Below are positions 16,587 to 26,512 of a stretch of DNA of 64,000 bases, piece by piece. The notes beneath the pieces are model-generated. The model made no database searches. It was not told the DNA's origin and worked only from the letters and a program-made list of their open reading frames with translations. The translations under genes and the position numbers were made by a program. This DNA comes from Billgrantia sulfidoxydans (GTDB taxonomy: Bacteria > Pseudomonadota > Gammaproteobacteria > Pseudomonadales > Halomonadaceae): contig NZ_CP053381.1 in assembly GCF_017868775.1 (NCBI RefSeq), positions 806,001-870,000 on the forward strand. Direction: 5' to 3'. Within the stretch, counting starts at the first letter, position 1. Each line of letters starts with the position of its first letter.

Positions 16587-17459
16587 ATGCACATGCTCGA
16601 TTTGCTTCTCCTGAGGAGTTTCGTTGCCGTCATCGATGAAGGCAGCTTCACTCGCGCCGCCAACCGCCTGCACCTGACCCAGCCGGCCATCAGCGGGCAC
16701 CTGCGTCGTCTGGAGGCCCAGGTCGGCAAGCCATTGCTTCGGCGTACGACGCGTGCCTTCGAAGTCACTCCCGATGGCGAATGCCTGGCCGCCTATGCCA
16801 GGGCCATCCTGGCGCTCAATCGTGATGCCATGACCCAGCTTTCCCGTTCCACCTATCAGGGCAACGTGCGCCTTGGGGTCGCGGAGGACTGCGTCAGCGC
16901 CCCGCTGATGCGAGCACTCAGGGAGTTCATGGAAGACAATCCGCAGGTCGAACTCGGCGTGAGAGTCGGCATTCCCGGCGACATGATCGTGGCCATGAAA
17001 CGCGGCGATGTGGACATGGTGCTGGGCGCTCAGTGCGGCTCCCACGAGCCAGGCCGGCTGTTGTGGCATGAGCCGCTGGTCTGGGCCTGGGCCGAGCGCT
17101 GCCCCGTGCGCTTGCCTTCGCCACTCCCTCTGGCCCTGTTTCCGGAGGCCTGCCCCTATCGCGAAGCTGCCCTGACCCAGCTGGCGTTGGCCGGTGTCCC
17201 CCAGCGCATGGCCATGCTCTGCACCAGCGGAGCCAGCCTGCGCGCGGCGGTCGAGGGTGGCTTCGCGCTGGCACCGATGCCGGAGAGTCAGCTCGGACCG
17301 GGGCTGGTCGCCCTGGCGGAAGAGCACGGCCTGCCACCGCTGCCCGAGGCCGAGTTCATGCTGATGACCAACCCTTCGGGCGATCAGAGTGTCCTGGCTG
17401 CCTTGGCGGAGCGCATCGACGAGCATCTCTGCCCCGCGCCCATCGCGGAGCCGGTCTAG
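16587..17459 (+). CDS. LysR-family transcriptional regulator
   Basis: 290 residues, ATG at 16587. N-terminal HTH (about 3-62): LLLLRSFVAVIDEGSFTRAANRLHLTQPAISGHLRRLE; the effector domain runs from about residue 90 (GNVRLGVAEDC). Probably regulates the divergent azoR. The end is 71 bases before the giant gene. Nothing in the sequence says it controls the secretion island, though it is the nearest regulator. Confidence 0.93.
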   Translation: MHMLDLLLLRSFVAVIDEGSFTRAANRLHLTQPAISGHLRRLEAQVGKPLLRRTTRAFEVTPDGECLAAYARAILALNRDAMTQLSRSTYQGNVRLGVAEDCVSAPLMRALREFMEDNPQVELGVRVGIPGDMIVAMKRGDVDMVLGAQCGSHEPGRLLWHEPLVWAWAERCPVRLPSPLPLALFPEACPYREAALTQLALAGVPQRMAMLCTSGASLRAAVEGGFALAPMPESQLGPGLVALAEEHGLPPLPEAEFMLMTNPSGDQSVLAALAERIDEHLCPAPIAEPV

Positions 17460-17530
17460 CACCGCAGGCCTGACAAAAAACAATAGCGTGACCCACAGCT
17501 TGTGTCCTCGTCATGGAGGAGAGAACAACA

Positions 17531-20500
17531 ATGGTGAGGCTTAGCAGTATATTTCGGTTGGCCGCCAAGGCCTCGACCGGGAGTGAGTCGATCTTTGCCA
17601 ATGCGATTGTCAGGGCTGCAGCCAAGCCGCGCCCGCCCAGCCCGGCGGCGTTCACGCCGCAGCAGAGCGTGACGACACCGCAATGGAACGCTGGCACAAC
17701 CTTTCATCCGGTTCAGGCCACGAACAGCGCGTCTTTCCCGGGCTATGGCGTCTATTCACCGGCATACCTGGAATCATTGGCGCTGCTTCCGGACCTCAAC
17801 CAGGACGAACCATATCTGTTTCCGGACTTGGCGCCGGAAAACCTTGCCCCGGAAGGAGGCGAGGACCCCTTCCAGAACGTGCATACGGTCGAGCCGGTGG
17901 ACAATGTCGAGACCGACGACAACGCCGCTGCTGAGGCGGCGGAGGGAATCGTCGACGACGTTTCGTCGGGCAAGAGCCTCGAACTGATTGCCGAGGAGCA
18001 GGGGCTGAGCCGACAGGAACTGGTCGAAAAGCTGGAAGCCGCTGGGTTGGAAGTCGAGACGACGGAGCCCGAGGGCGAAACGGGGCGTACCACTGTCATC
18101 ACCGATCCGGAAACGAATGACACCCTGGCGGAGTACGAAGAAGTCGAGCTGGCGAATGGTGGCGCAGTCGAAACTTTTACCAATGAGGATGGTGACACCG
18201 TCAGGGTCGTCATTGATGACGAGGGCAATCGCACGATACTGGAAGAGGGCCAGGAGACGACCCGGGAGGGGATCGACGGGATCGCCGAGGACGTCTCCGA
18301 GGGCAAGGGCCTCGACCAGATTGCCGAGGAGCGGGGGCTGACCCGCGAGCAAGTGATCGCCCAGCTCGCGGCTGCCGGCTATGCGGTCGAGTTCGAGACC
18401 AATGAGCTGGCCAATGGTGGGGAGCAATACACCACTAGAATCGTCGATGCTGAAGATGGTGAAGAGGTGATTGCGAGTTACAGCTCCGGGCGAGGTACCG
18501 GAACCTCTTCAGTTTATATCGACGCCGAGGGCAACGAGGTCAACCGGACCGAATATGGCAACGGCACGGTGATCGAAACCGTGATCGATGCGGACGGACG
18601 TGAAACCAAGACGACCACGGTGGCGGAGAACAATGGAGAAGCCATCGAGTATGAAGTCCAGGATGGTGACTATCTGATCGCCATTGCCGAACGCTACGGT
18701 GTGACGCTGGAGGAACTCGAGGAGAGTAACCCTGAACTCTTCGATTCGCCTCGCGACCCCAACGTCATCCACGAAGGCGAGACGGTGATCATCGAGGGTG
18801 CCACGCAGACGACGGTCGAGGTGACCGACAACGGTTATACCCTGACCACCTCGCCGGATGGGAGCATGACACTGCGGCGCGACGAGGATGGCCTGGAAGT
18901 CGATATCGAACCCGCGACGCAGGAGGAATCGCTCACCGAGCTGTTGATGGGGCTGGACGGCGACTCGGACGAGGAGCAGGCCCTCCAGGGAATTCTCGAG
19001 AGTATCCTGCTGGGTAGCGAGGAACTGGCCCGCATCGAGGAGCTGGAAGACGAGCTCGCCGGATTGGAGGAGGAGACCCAAGCCGCCATCGACGAGATCC
19101 TCGGGGACGAAGGTGACGCGGACGAGGTCATCAAACCCGCCTCCGATGCGGCTGGCGATAATCCCGGTACGCCACCGGACGAGGCGGCGCCCTCCGGCGG
19201 GGAGTGGGAGGCAGTGCGGCGCAACGGGGTATGGGTTTGGGTGGATGCCGAGCTCGTCGAGGTGGTCGAAGCGGAGGAGGCGGCACGTCGTGCCCGTGAC
19301 GAGGCAATGACCAGCGTCCTGCAAAGACAAGCGGAGCTGGATGTCTACGCCCTGGACCCGGAGCACGAGGAGGCCTGGAACAATGCCCTTGAACGCCTCA
19401 ACGCCGCGGGTGAGGCTCATGGTGTCTACTGGGAACTGCCGGATCCGGATAGCGCTCTGGAAGAGGCACAGGAACGGCTGGAGGAGATCACCACGTGGAT
19501 CGAGTACCTCGATGCCGAGCGCGAGTGGCAAGAATTGCAAGAGGAAGCGGAGGACATCGAGGAGCGTCTGGTCAAGCTCTATGAAGAGGACGAGGAGTAT
19601 GCACGGTATTTCGATGAGGATGGTTACGAATATACCGTGAGCCGCGGCCGGGCCGGCTCGAAGACAGAACATACAGGCGAGCTGGAGAATCAGGAAATTA
19701 TCGAGCGGGATGGCCAGCTCTATTTGGTCAACACCTACGAGAACATGGACGAGGAGGTTGAAGTCCCGCTCACTTATGCCCCGGGCGACGCGCCAAGGGA
19801 GCGCCCTGATCGGGCGCGTGGGCTAGACCGTGAGTGGGATGAGCTGATGCGTGGGGGCGACTCCCTCGAGTTGGCCGATATCAAGCAGGACGCGCTCGCT
19901 GCCGAACGTGAAGAGAACCCGCACTATTTCGAGGAAGGCGGATACGAATATGAAGTGACGTCTCGGGGGCGAGGGGGGCGAAGCACTCGGGACAGGCATA
20001 CCGGCGAGTTGATGGCGCAGAGCGTTATCGAGCGTGATGGGCAGCTCTGGCTGGTGAATACCTATGCCTCCGAGGAGGTTGAGATCCAACTGACCTATGC
20101 CCCAGGAGAGTCCGGTCGTACTGACGCGCAGCAACAGGTAGATGGGGACTGGGCGCACTGGAAAAGGGAGCGGAATGCCTCGGCAGACGGCTTGGTCGAT
20201 GTTACGGAGCGCTATAACGAGGCGAAGGAAGACTATCAGGAGATGCGCGCCGAGCAGTTCGCTGAACAGCGCGAGAGTCTCGAGGGCGAGAATGGTGAGA
20301 TTGCCAATGCTCAGCAGACCCTCGACGATGCTGAGGAACGGCTCGGGGAAGGCTCGCTGGTGTCTGACGGTGAGGATACTGTACCGATCGAGCGAGACGG
20401 TGAAACCTGGTACGTGCACCCGGAGGTGGCCGCAGCCCACGAGGTATTGAACGACGCCGAGGAGCGGCTGGCGGAATATTCGCGACTCGAGGAGGCGGCA

Positions 20501-23500
20501 CTCGAGGCCTATCGGGAACGGCACCCGGAGCGCTTCGGCGACAACTACCGCTACTATGATGCGAGCCGCGATCCTCGGGGAGAGGGTCGCATGCAGTCTG
20601 CAGGACGGTTCAGCGAGAACGACGTCACTGTCACTGTCGAGGACGGCCAGCTCCATCTGACCATCGTCTACGAAAACTACACACTGGAAGATGAGCTGAC
20701 CTATACCCCCGATGAAGCTCCGGAGTGGATGGAGCGTACCGAGGCAGAGCAGCAGCTTGATCGGCAGTGGGCGGACTGGATCGCCGAAGGCAGCCTGGAG
20801 GAGGCCAGGACGGCCGTAGCGGAGGCTCAGACATCCTATGACGATACCGTCGAGGAGTATGGCCTTGGCGGGACGGAGAAGCTCACTGGCTCCCTGCCCG
20901 ATGACGTGGATCCGGTGCTGGTGCCGATCATCAATGAAGAGATGGGAGAGGGGATGCGCTGGGTGCATCCCGAAGTGGCGGCGGCGCAGGAGGAATTGGC
21001 GCTGCTCGAGGAGCAGCGTGACTCTCTCGAGGCGGGGGAGTGGCACGCACGAATGGAAGCCTATCGTGCTGCCCAGCCGTCGACCTGGCAACTGCTCGAC
21101 GGCGGGACCTCGGCCGGGCCGGCACAGGAAGGGCCAGGGCCCGCAGAATCCTGGCAGTGGGAGGATGACTACCTCGAACTGGAGGGAGGGTATCTCGAGG
21201 CCCAGCAGCACCTCTCCAATAGTCGCGAAACGCGAATCCTCACTCAGTTGGGCATCATGCGGGCCGGCATCTCGTTCATGGAGAAAGCGCCGGAAGACTG
21301 GAAGGAACAGCATCCGGAGTTGAATCTAGCCGATGAACTGGACCTCCTTGAAAAGGAGGCAAAGGTCCTAGGAGAGGCTTTGGACGAGAACGCTGACTAC
21401 CGACTAAACATTGAGAGGGCCAGTCGGTTCAACGCGCACCTGCTGGAACAGGAGGAGGCGCATCGCCTCGATCCGGACAACTCGCCGGAGATTGTCACGG
21501 CATTCAGGGATCAGGAGGCCGATGAGGCGCGTGTCGAGGCGGGTTTGGACAACCTGCCGGAGGAGCGTGTCATCACCATCGACGAGGAGCTGGACGAAAA
21601 CCTGAGCGCGGTGCTCGGGACGGACGACGCTGAACTGATCGACCCGGTGGCCGACCAAATCCGTGAGCTTGGCGATAAGGGAGACGAGGTCGAGATCATC
21701 CCGATTCTCTATCAGGAGAGTGGCTCCACTTACGATACAGCCCTGTTCCGCATGGGCGAAGACGATACCCACCCTTGGCTCATCGATGACAGTGGCAGCC
21801 GCTATCGCAACTTCGCGGACTTCCAGTACAACAATTACCTGTCCGAAGATGGCCAGGTCTATGTACCGGAGAACTTCGCCGAGATCGCCGATATCAGCGG
21901 CGACATTCAGTACGAGTGGCAGCAGGCCCGCGAGAAGAGCTTCACCGAAGAGTGGCTCGACCCGGTGATAGGCATCGGTACCGGAGTTGCCACTCTGCTG
22001 TCCTTTACCCCAGCGGCGCCCATAGCTGCCCCTCTTGCCTACGCAGGAGGGGCTTACTTTGCCGCGCGTAGCATTGACAACCTGGCCAATATGAAACGCC
22101 ATGGCCGCTCCTGGGCGAGTGCGGAAGGCCTGATGCAAGGCGCCATGCTGGCGACGTCCGTGCTGCCGATGGCATCGAGCGGCTTGCGTTTTGCCGGAAT
22201 GACAGCACGCGGAGTCGAGGGAACGGTGGCGGCGCGCACCAGCATTGGGGCGTTCAATGCCCGCCGACTGAATCCGACACATCCGCACTATTCACCGAAC
22301 TACGCCTATGCATCGCAGATGCTCTCGCAGCCGGGCGGTGTCTTTGCGGCGGCGCGCTGGTCAGACGTGGGCGCCATGGGCATCGGCGCACCGCTACTGG
22401 GCCACTCCGGCTACAACCTCGTAATGCACTGGGACGAAATGTCAGGTCTCGAACTGACCGAGGCGGTGACGGGGGTTGCCAGCGGTACCTTCGGGACCGG
22501 CATGGGGTACCTGGGGCTGCGGGCCTCGTGGCCGAATCAGGGGGGGGCGAGGGAGCAAGCGCCTCCTACCTTACCGCAAGGGGAGGGAATATCTGCTTCT
22601 TACCAGAATAACCATGATACCGGTGCAAGGAAAAGCAGCCTTACACGGTTCCGGGATTTCATGTGGGATTTCGTCCAGCAGAACCCCGTGCGAGGGGATG
22701 ACCGAGGTATCTTTAGAATTCCCTTCTGGTCCAAGAAAGAGAATCAGGGGGCAGCCGCCATCCGTGAGGAACAGGGACTTCCGCCTTGGGTCAATGATGC
22801 CGATGTTCAGGCAGCTGCGGCCCTGAAGTCTCTTTCACCTGAAGAAATAGCAGCACTGAGCGGGAAGGAGCGACTAAATATCGAGCCGTGGCATCTATTG
22901 CTGCTCTCACCCGAACAACTAAAGGCCTGGCCAGATCCTCCGAATCCAACAAGGAAGTTAAGTTTTGACGAGTGGCATGAACGGTCACGATTAGTGCTGC
23001 TGAAGAATACGGCAATGGCTCTGTTGGAGCCTACCGTGATCAGGCCTAGATTGGCTGGTCTCATGGGTGAGGTAACGCCAAGCCATACGGAGGCAACAGC
23101 TGTTTTTCGCGGAGATACGCGTGGTCCAGACGTGATTTTCTTGCCCGGCTTCCAGCCAAGAAACCCATCCGATCCTCACGGAGGCGTCTCTACCAGCCTG
23201 TCAGCGAGAAAGGCTCGGTGGTGGGCAAGCGAGAGAGCGAGTGATAGCGATACATGGGTTTATACAATAATTAGTGACGTATCAGATGGTGAGATATTTC
23301 AGTCGCTACCTGCCAGGCCGAAGAATAAGACTACGCCTCAGCGGGAAGCCGATATCAATAATTATGAGGTCAGGTTTTCGCAAGGTATAGCCGGGCAAGA
23401 CATCTTGTCTGCCCGGCGTGTTGATTCCGAGGGTAACTACGTTGGTCCTCCTGTCTATAACCCTGGCTTCAAGGACCCTGCCAGGCTTCCGGCATATCTC

Positions 23501-26482
23501 AGTGCGGAAGCGCTGCAAGGAAGTCAGGCGGTTCGGGGGGTCGATCCAAAAACGGAGCGAGACCTGACAGCGCAATTTCCTGCTCACGACCATTTCACTC
23601 CAAGGGTTCTTGGCCACCCGCCTAAGGATGTCTCGAATATCTACATACAGCCCGACATCGGTCCTCGACCACGAGGAGACGAGGCGGGTGTGCAACATAA
23701 GACCCACATCCTCTACCGAGATCCGGAAACTGGCGAAGCCTTCGTCATGCCCTGGATGCGGGGCGCATCCCCAAACCACGTGCCTGGTACGCAGCAGACC
23801 GCAACGCCACCGCAGGGGCTCGCGAGGCTTTATCGACTCGGCGATCTGGATGCACTAAATCAAGCATCGAGTGATGGCACTCTACCGGCGGATCACTATG
23901 TTCATATCGTTCGCTCATCCAATACCGGGCTCGACGACGCCACATATTTTATCGATGGCGGCACCGTGCCCAAGAGTGGTCGCATTGATGAGAACGGACA
24001 TCTCCGTTGGCCCTCGAGCCAGAAGGGGCAGCCAGTCACTCTTTCCTTGCATGACCAAGGGAATGGGCGGCAGACGGTACGAATCGAGGATGCTACGGGT
24101 AGTGGAGCCTCTCCTCGTGAGGTGACCGCTAAGAATGGCGATATCTTCATCGTCGTAAGCAGTGACCGTGTCACCGAGACCAGGGCGCAGATACAGGGAG
24201 GAGGCCTGCCCTTCGCCGTCTATAGTGGCAATGGGCTCTGGAGTGTGTCGTCTACCGTGTCGGCGGGTCAACCGTCAACGGCAACACCTAATGCGGCGCC
24301 TAATGCACGGCAACAAGGTACGACGCCACCCCAGACGGCACACCGGACACAGCAAAATGCGACACCATCTCAATCGACACCAGCGAGTGGTAGGGTATCC
24401 GTCAGCGGGGGCCCCCAAGGCCCGGTCGTACAGATACACGGTCTGGGAGATGGCTGGACGTCAGTCGTAGGAGAATCCTCTCGAAAGATTTGGCACTCGC
24501 CCTATGACCGTAAAGCGAAGAAGCAGGCGCTTCCCGAGACTACCTTGGTGCGTCGCAGCGTACTCGAGCAGGCCTTGGCCCCGGAGGATGTGGCCAAGCT
24601 GCCAAACGGTCCTTATGTGAGGGTCTCTTTGGTAGCCGGCTCTCACGGGAGCGGCCAGGTCCACGCCACACCTGCGCACGCTACGGGTAATGATAGTTCG
24701 CCAGCGCGTCGCCGCACGGCCCGAGGCCTTGCAACTGCCTTGGTGGGAGGTTCCCTGTTCGGGGGACATAGTGCTGCTGCCCATGGCTGGACCGGCGATG
24801 TGCTTAATCGTGCGGCCTCTCCGGAGTCTCCCGCACTTCTCCTCAACGGATTGGGTTTCGTGACGCGGGGAACCCTCAATTTCTTCAAGGCTCGTTTCGA
24901 CGAAAAGATCAGAATTAATCACGAGGCACTTGAACGAGGCGAGGTCACGGCGGAACTGCTCAACTGGGAAGCCAGTCGCATCATAGCCTCTCGTAGGGCC
25001 CTGAATCTCAGCAAGGAGCAGGTCGCGAGAATCGGCACCGTGACGGAGGAATTTTGGGCACGCTACCAACTGCTGCAGGAACTGCACGTTAATCAAGCGA
25101 GTGCACAGCGGGGTTGGACGGAAGATGCCAGGATGCTAGCACTCAGACAATCGGCCAGTCTTTATCGAGAGCAGCTGAAAAGAGTCGCTGGGGCGGAGGC
25201 CCTGACCGTTAACCCACTGGATCCCCGCACCGTGAGGGGAGTGATATTCAATAGCAGCATATTAGCGACACACTTGGTCAATGATGTGGTGTCCTGGCAG
25301 TATCTTCAGAATCAATGGAGTAACGGAGAGCTCTTTAGCACTAACCTGCTAGACGTTACCGGCAACCTCGGGTTGGCAGGCTTTCTTGCCGCCAACGTCG
25401 TTCTCGCCGGTAGCGCAGCGGTCAAGGTGGGTACGGGGCTGGCGCGTGTTGATCTGAAATCCCTGCCACTGATCAACAAGTTGACCGGTACCAGCACGGC
25501 TACTGGGTCGTACTTCTACGGCATCATGACGCCGCCATGGGCCGCATACACCATGTACTCTGCTGGAGATGCCATTGCCAACGGCCACTGGTTCGCTGCC
25601 GGAGTCCATCTGGCCGCACTCCCTTTCCAGATTGGTCTGTCCTATTACGGTATCAAGGGACTGCGTGATGATGCCATTTCCATGGTGCAGGCATGGAAAG
25701 GAGGCCAGGATCCCAGCAGATCCTGGCCGATTCGGTTGCTGTATCCAATGACCACCATCCCCATGGCGGCATTGACCGGCACCGAAGCTTACAACCAATT
25801 CATGCAAGGCAATCATCTTGCGGGCACGGCCCTGGCGGGTGGCACTCTCATGCAGATGTACTTCATCGATCTTGCGAGCAGGCGGCTCAACTGGAGGGAT
25901 GCGGATGTGCGTCATGGGCCATTCCGCCGCTTGACCGATGACAACCGCTTGGCAGCGGATGGGAATCGTATCTGGGCTGGCGTGGGCTTGACACTCGCCG
26001 GAGGCATGTTAATTCCTGGTGCTTTGATTGATTTGCGTGATTATCTGGAAGACAAGGAATTGCTGCCGGATTGGGAGTGGTTGATTGCGGATCTCGAAGA
26101 TGATGAAGAATCCGGAGACTCTCCTGCCACGGAAGATGTGTCGGGGCGGTCGGAACAGGAGTTTACCTCGCTAAGTCCGGAGCCGACTCAGCAGCCAAAT
26201 GATGGAGGGGGGCGTCATGAAGAAGAGCACGAGCACTGGTCTGCCCGGTCTTGGAGACCTTCTACCCACACCGCAGACATTCAACGGCGCACCAACCCGG
26301 CTCTCGAGGATCAGGGACATGACTGGGTTGAGGTCGAGTCACACTTGTCGCTGGGAGGCATTGCCATCAGCCGGGGGCACGATGTCGCAGAAGTGGTAGA
26401 GCTCAACCTGGGCCATATCGCTGATCCCAGTGCTCTGCAGCCTGGGGACAGGGTCTATCTGCCAAAACGGGAGATGGCTTAG
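17531..26482 (+). CDS. Giant LysM/repeat protein with embedded ADP-ribosyltransferase-like domain; candidate T3SS substrate
   Basis: 2983 residues from the ATG at 17531, which has GGAGGAGA 8 bases upstream. The N-terminus is Ser/Ala/Pro/Thr-rich with no signal peptide. Layout: two HTH-like repeats (147-175, 258-286), LysM (373-422), acidic coiled-coil segments, three ~60-residue beta repeats (692-752, 798-858, 1001-1060), hydrophobic stretch 1479-1512, ADP-ribosyltransferase-like domain (about 1850-1965: Arg1860-x-Asp-x-Arg1864, Ser-Thr-Ser 1887-1889, Glu1946), a module shared with the next gene's product (2098-2235), several hydrophobic segments (2612-2835) and a LysM-like C-terminus (2932-2980). 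The motif order matches cholera and pertussis toxin A chains. Base composition falls towards AT from about residue 1680. The T3SS genes downstream suggest a secreted effector or multifunctional toxin. Delivery and activity are inferences. Confidence 0.75.
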   Translation: MVRLSSIFRLAAKASTGSESIFANAIVRAAAKPRPPSPAAFTPQQSVTTPQWNAGTTFHPVQATNSASFPGYGVYSPAYLESLALLPDLNQDEPYLFPDLAPENLAPEGGEDPFQNVHTVEPVDNVETDDNAAAEAAEGIVDDVSSGKSLELIAEEQGLSRQELVEKLEAAGLEVETTEPEGETGRTTVITDPETNDTLAEYEEVELANGGAVETFTNEDGDTVRVVIDDEGNRTILEEGQETTREGIDGIAEDVSEGKGLDQIAEERGLTREQVIAQLAAAGYAVEFETNELANGGEQYTTRIVDAEDGEEVIASYSSGRGTGTSSVYIDAEGNEVNRTEYGNGTVIETVIDADGRETKTTTVAENNGEAIEYEVQDGDYLIAIAERYGVTLEELEESNPELFDSPRDPNVIHEGETVIIEGATQTTVEVTDNGYTLTTSPDGSMTLRRDEDGLEVDIEPATQEESLTELLMGLDGDSDEEQALQGILESILLGSEELARIEELEDELAGLEEETQAAIDEILGDEGDADEVIKPASDAAGDNPGTPPDEAAPSGGEWEAVRRNGVWVWVDAELVEVVEAEEAARRARDEAMTSVLQRQAELDVYALDPEHEEAWNNALERLNAAGEAHGVYWELPDPDSALEEAQERLEEITTWIEYLDAEREWQELQEEAEDIEERLVKLYEEDEEYARYFDEDGYEYTVSRGRAGSKTEHTGELENQEIIERDGQLYLVNTYENMDEEVEVPLTYAPGDAPRERPDRARGLDREWDELMRGGDSLELADIKQDALAAEREENPHYFEEGGYEYEVTSRGRGGRSTRDRHTGELMAQSVIERDGQLWLVNTYASEEVEIQLTYAPGESGRTDAQQQVDGDWAHWKRERNASADGLVDVTERYNEAKEDYQEMRAEQFAEQRESLEGENGEIANAQQTLDDAEERLGEGSLVSDGEDTVPIERDGETWYVHPEVAAAHEVLNDAEERLAEYSRLEEAALEAYRERHPERFGDNYRYYDASRDPRGEGRMQSAGRFSENDVTVTVEDGQLHLTIVYENYTLEDELTYTPDEAPEWMERTEAEQQLDRQWADWIAEGSLEEARTAVAEAQTSYDDTVEEYGLGGTEKLTGSLPDDVDPVLVPIINEEMGEGMRWVHPEVAAAQEELALLEEQRDSLEAGEWHARMEAYRAAQPSTWQLLDGGTSAGPAQEGPGPAESWQWEDDYLELEGGYLEAQQHLSNSRETRILTQLGIMRAGISFMEKAPEDWKEQHPELNLADELDLLEKEAKVLGEALDENADYRLNIERASRFNAHLLEQEEAHRLDPDNSPEIVTAFRDQEADEARVEAGLDNLPEERVITIDEELDENLSAVLGTDDAELIDPVADQIRELGDKGDEVEIIPILYQESGSTYDTALFRMGEDDTHPWLIDDSGSRYRNFADFQYNNYLSEDGQVYVPENFAEIADISGDIQYEWQQAREKSFTEEWLDPVIGIGTGVATLLSFTPAAPIAAPLAYAGGAYFAARSIDNLANMKRHGRSWASAEGLMQGAMLATSVLPMASSGLRFAGMTARGVEGTVAARTSIGAFNARRLNPTHPHYSPNYAYASQMLSQPGGVFAAARWSDVGAMGIGAPLLGHSGYNLVMHWDEMSGLELTEAVTGVASGTFGTGMGYLGLRASWPNQGGAREQAPPTLPQGEGISASYQNNHDTGARKSSLTRFRDFMWDFVQQNPVRGDDRGIFRIPFWSKKENQGAAAIREEQGLPPWVNDADVQAAAALKSLSPEEIAALSGKERLNIEPWHLLLLSPEQLKAWPDPPNPTRKLSFDEWHERSRLVLLKNTAMALLEPTVIRPRLAGLMGEVTPSHTEATAVFRGDTRGPDVIFLPGFQPRNPSDPHGGVSTSLSARKARWWASERASDSDTWVYTIISDVSDGEIFQSLPARPKNKTTPQREADINNYEVRFSQGIAGQDILSARRVDSEGNYVGPPVYNPGFKDPARLPAYLSAEALQGSQAVRGVDPKTERDLTAQFPAHDHFTPRVLGHPPKDVSNIYIQPDIGPRPRGDEAGVQHKTHILYRDPETGEAFVMPWMRGASPNHVPGTQQTATPPQGLARLYRLGDLDALNQASSDGTLPADHYVHIVRSSNTGLDDATYFIDGGTVPKSGRIDENGHLRWPSSQKGQPVTLSLHDQGNGRQTVRIEDATGSGASPREVTAKNGDIFIVVSSDRVTETRAQIQGGGLPFAVYSGNGLWSVSSTVSAGQPSTATPNAAPNARQQGTTPPQTAHRTQQNATPSQSTPASGRVSVSGGPQGPVVQIHGLGDGWTSVVGESSRKIWHSPYDRKAKKQALPETTLVRRSVLEQALAPEDVAKLPNGPYVRVSLVAGSHGSGQVHATPAHATGNDSSPARRRTARGLATALVGGSLFGGHSAAAHGWTGDVLNRAASPESPALLLNGLGFVTRGTLNFFKARFDEKIRINHEALERGEVTAELLNWEASRIIASRRALNLSKEQVARIGTVTEEFWARYQLLQELHVNQASAQRGWTEDARMLALRQSASLYREQLKRVAGAEALTVNPLDPRTVRGVIFNSSILATHLVNDVVSWQYLQNQWSNGELFSTNLLDVTGNLGLAGFLAANVVLAGSAAVKVGTGLARVDLKSLPLINKLTGTSTATGSYFYGIMTPPWAAYTMYSAGDAIANGHWFAAGVHLAALPFQIGLSYYGIKGLRDDAISMVQAWKGGQDPSRSWPIRLLYPMTTIPMAALTGTEAYNQFMQGNHLAGTALAGGTLMQMYFIDLASRRLNWRDADVRHGPFRRLTDDNRLAADGNRIWAGVGLTLAGGMLIPGALIDLRDYLEDKELLPDWEWLIADLEDDEESGDSPATEDVSGRSEQEFTSLSPEPTQQPNDGGGRHEEEHEHWSARSWRPSTHTADIQRRTNPALEDQGHDWVEVESHLSLGGIAISRGHDVAEVVELNLGHIADPSALQPGDRVYLPKREMA
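17969..18388 (+). repeat. Two-copy repeat in the giant protein (period 111 residues)
   Basis: Encodes GKSLELIAEEQGLSRQELVE (from residue 147) and GKGLDQIAEERGLTREQVIA (from 258), each followed by a beta-rich stretch containing ELANGG. The helical part resembles a small HTH or LysM-like tract. The copies are diverged at DNA level, so the duplication is old. Confidence 0.75.
19604..20710 (+). repeat. Three-copy beta repeat in the giant protein
   Basis: Three related segments at residues 692-752, 798-858 and 1001-1060. Each goes from an aromatic RYF/HYF/RFG start through a G-x-Y-x-Y strand, a TGEL/AGRF turn and a DGQL-(Y/W/H)-L strand to LTYAPG or LTYTPD. Spacers are acidic and coiled-coil-like; two of them share a VHPEVAAA motif (near residues 962 and 1145). 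Confidence 0.8.
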
Positions 26483-26512
26483 CGCTATCGAGACCACTTG
26501 GAAGAGCGATTG

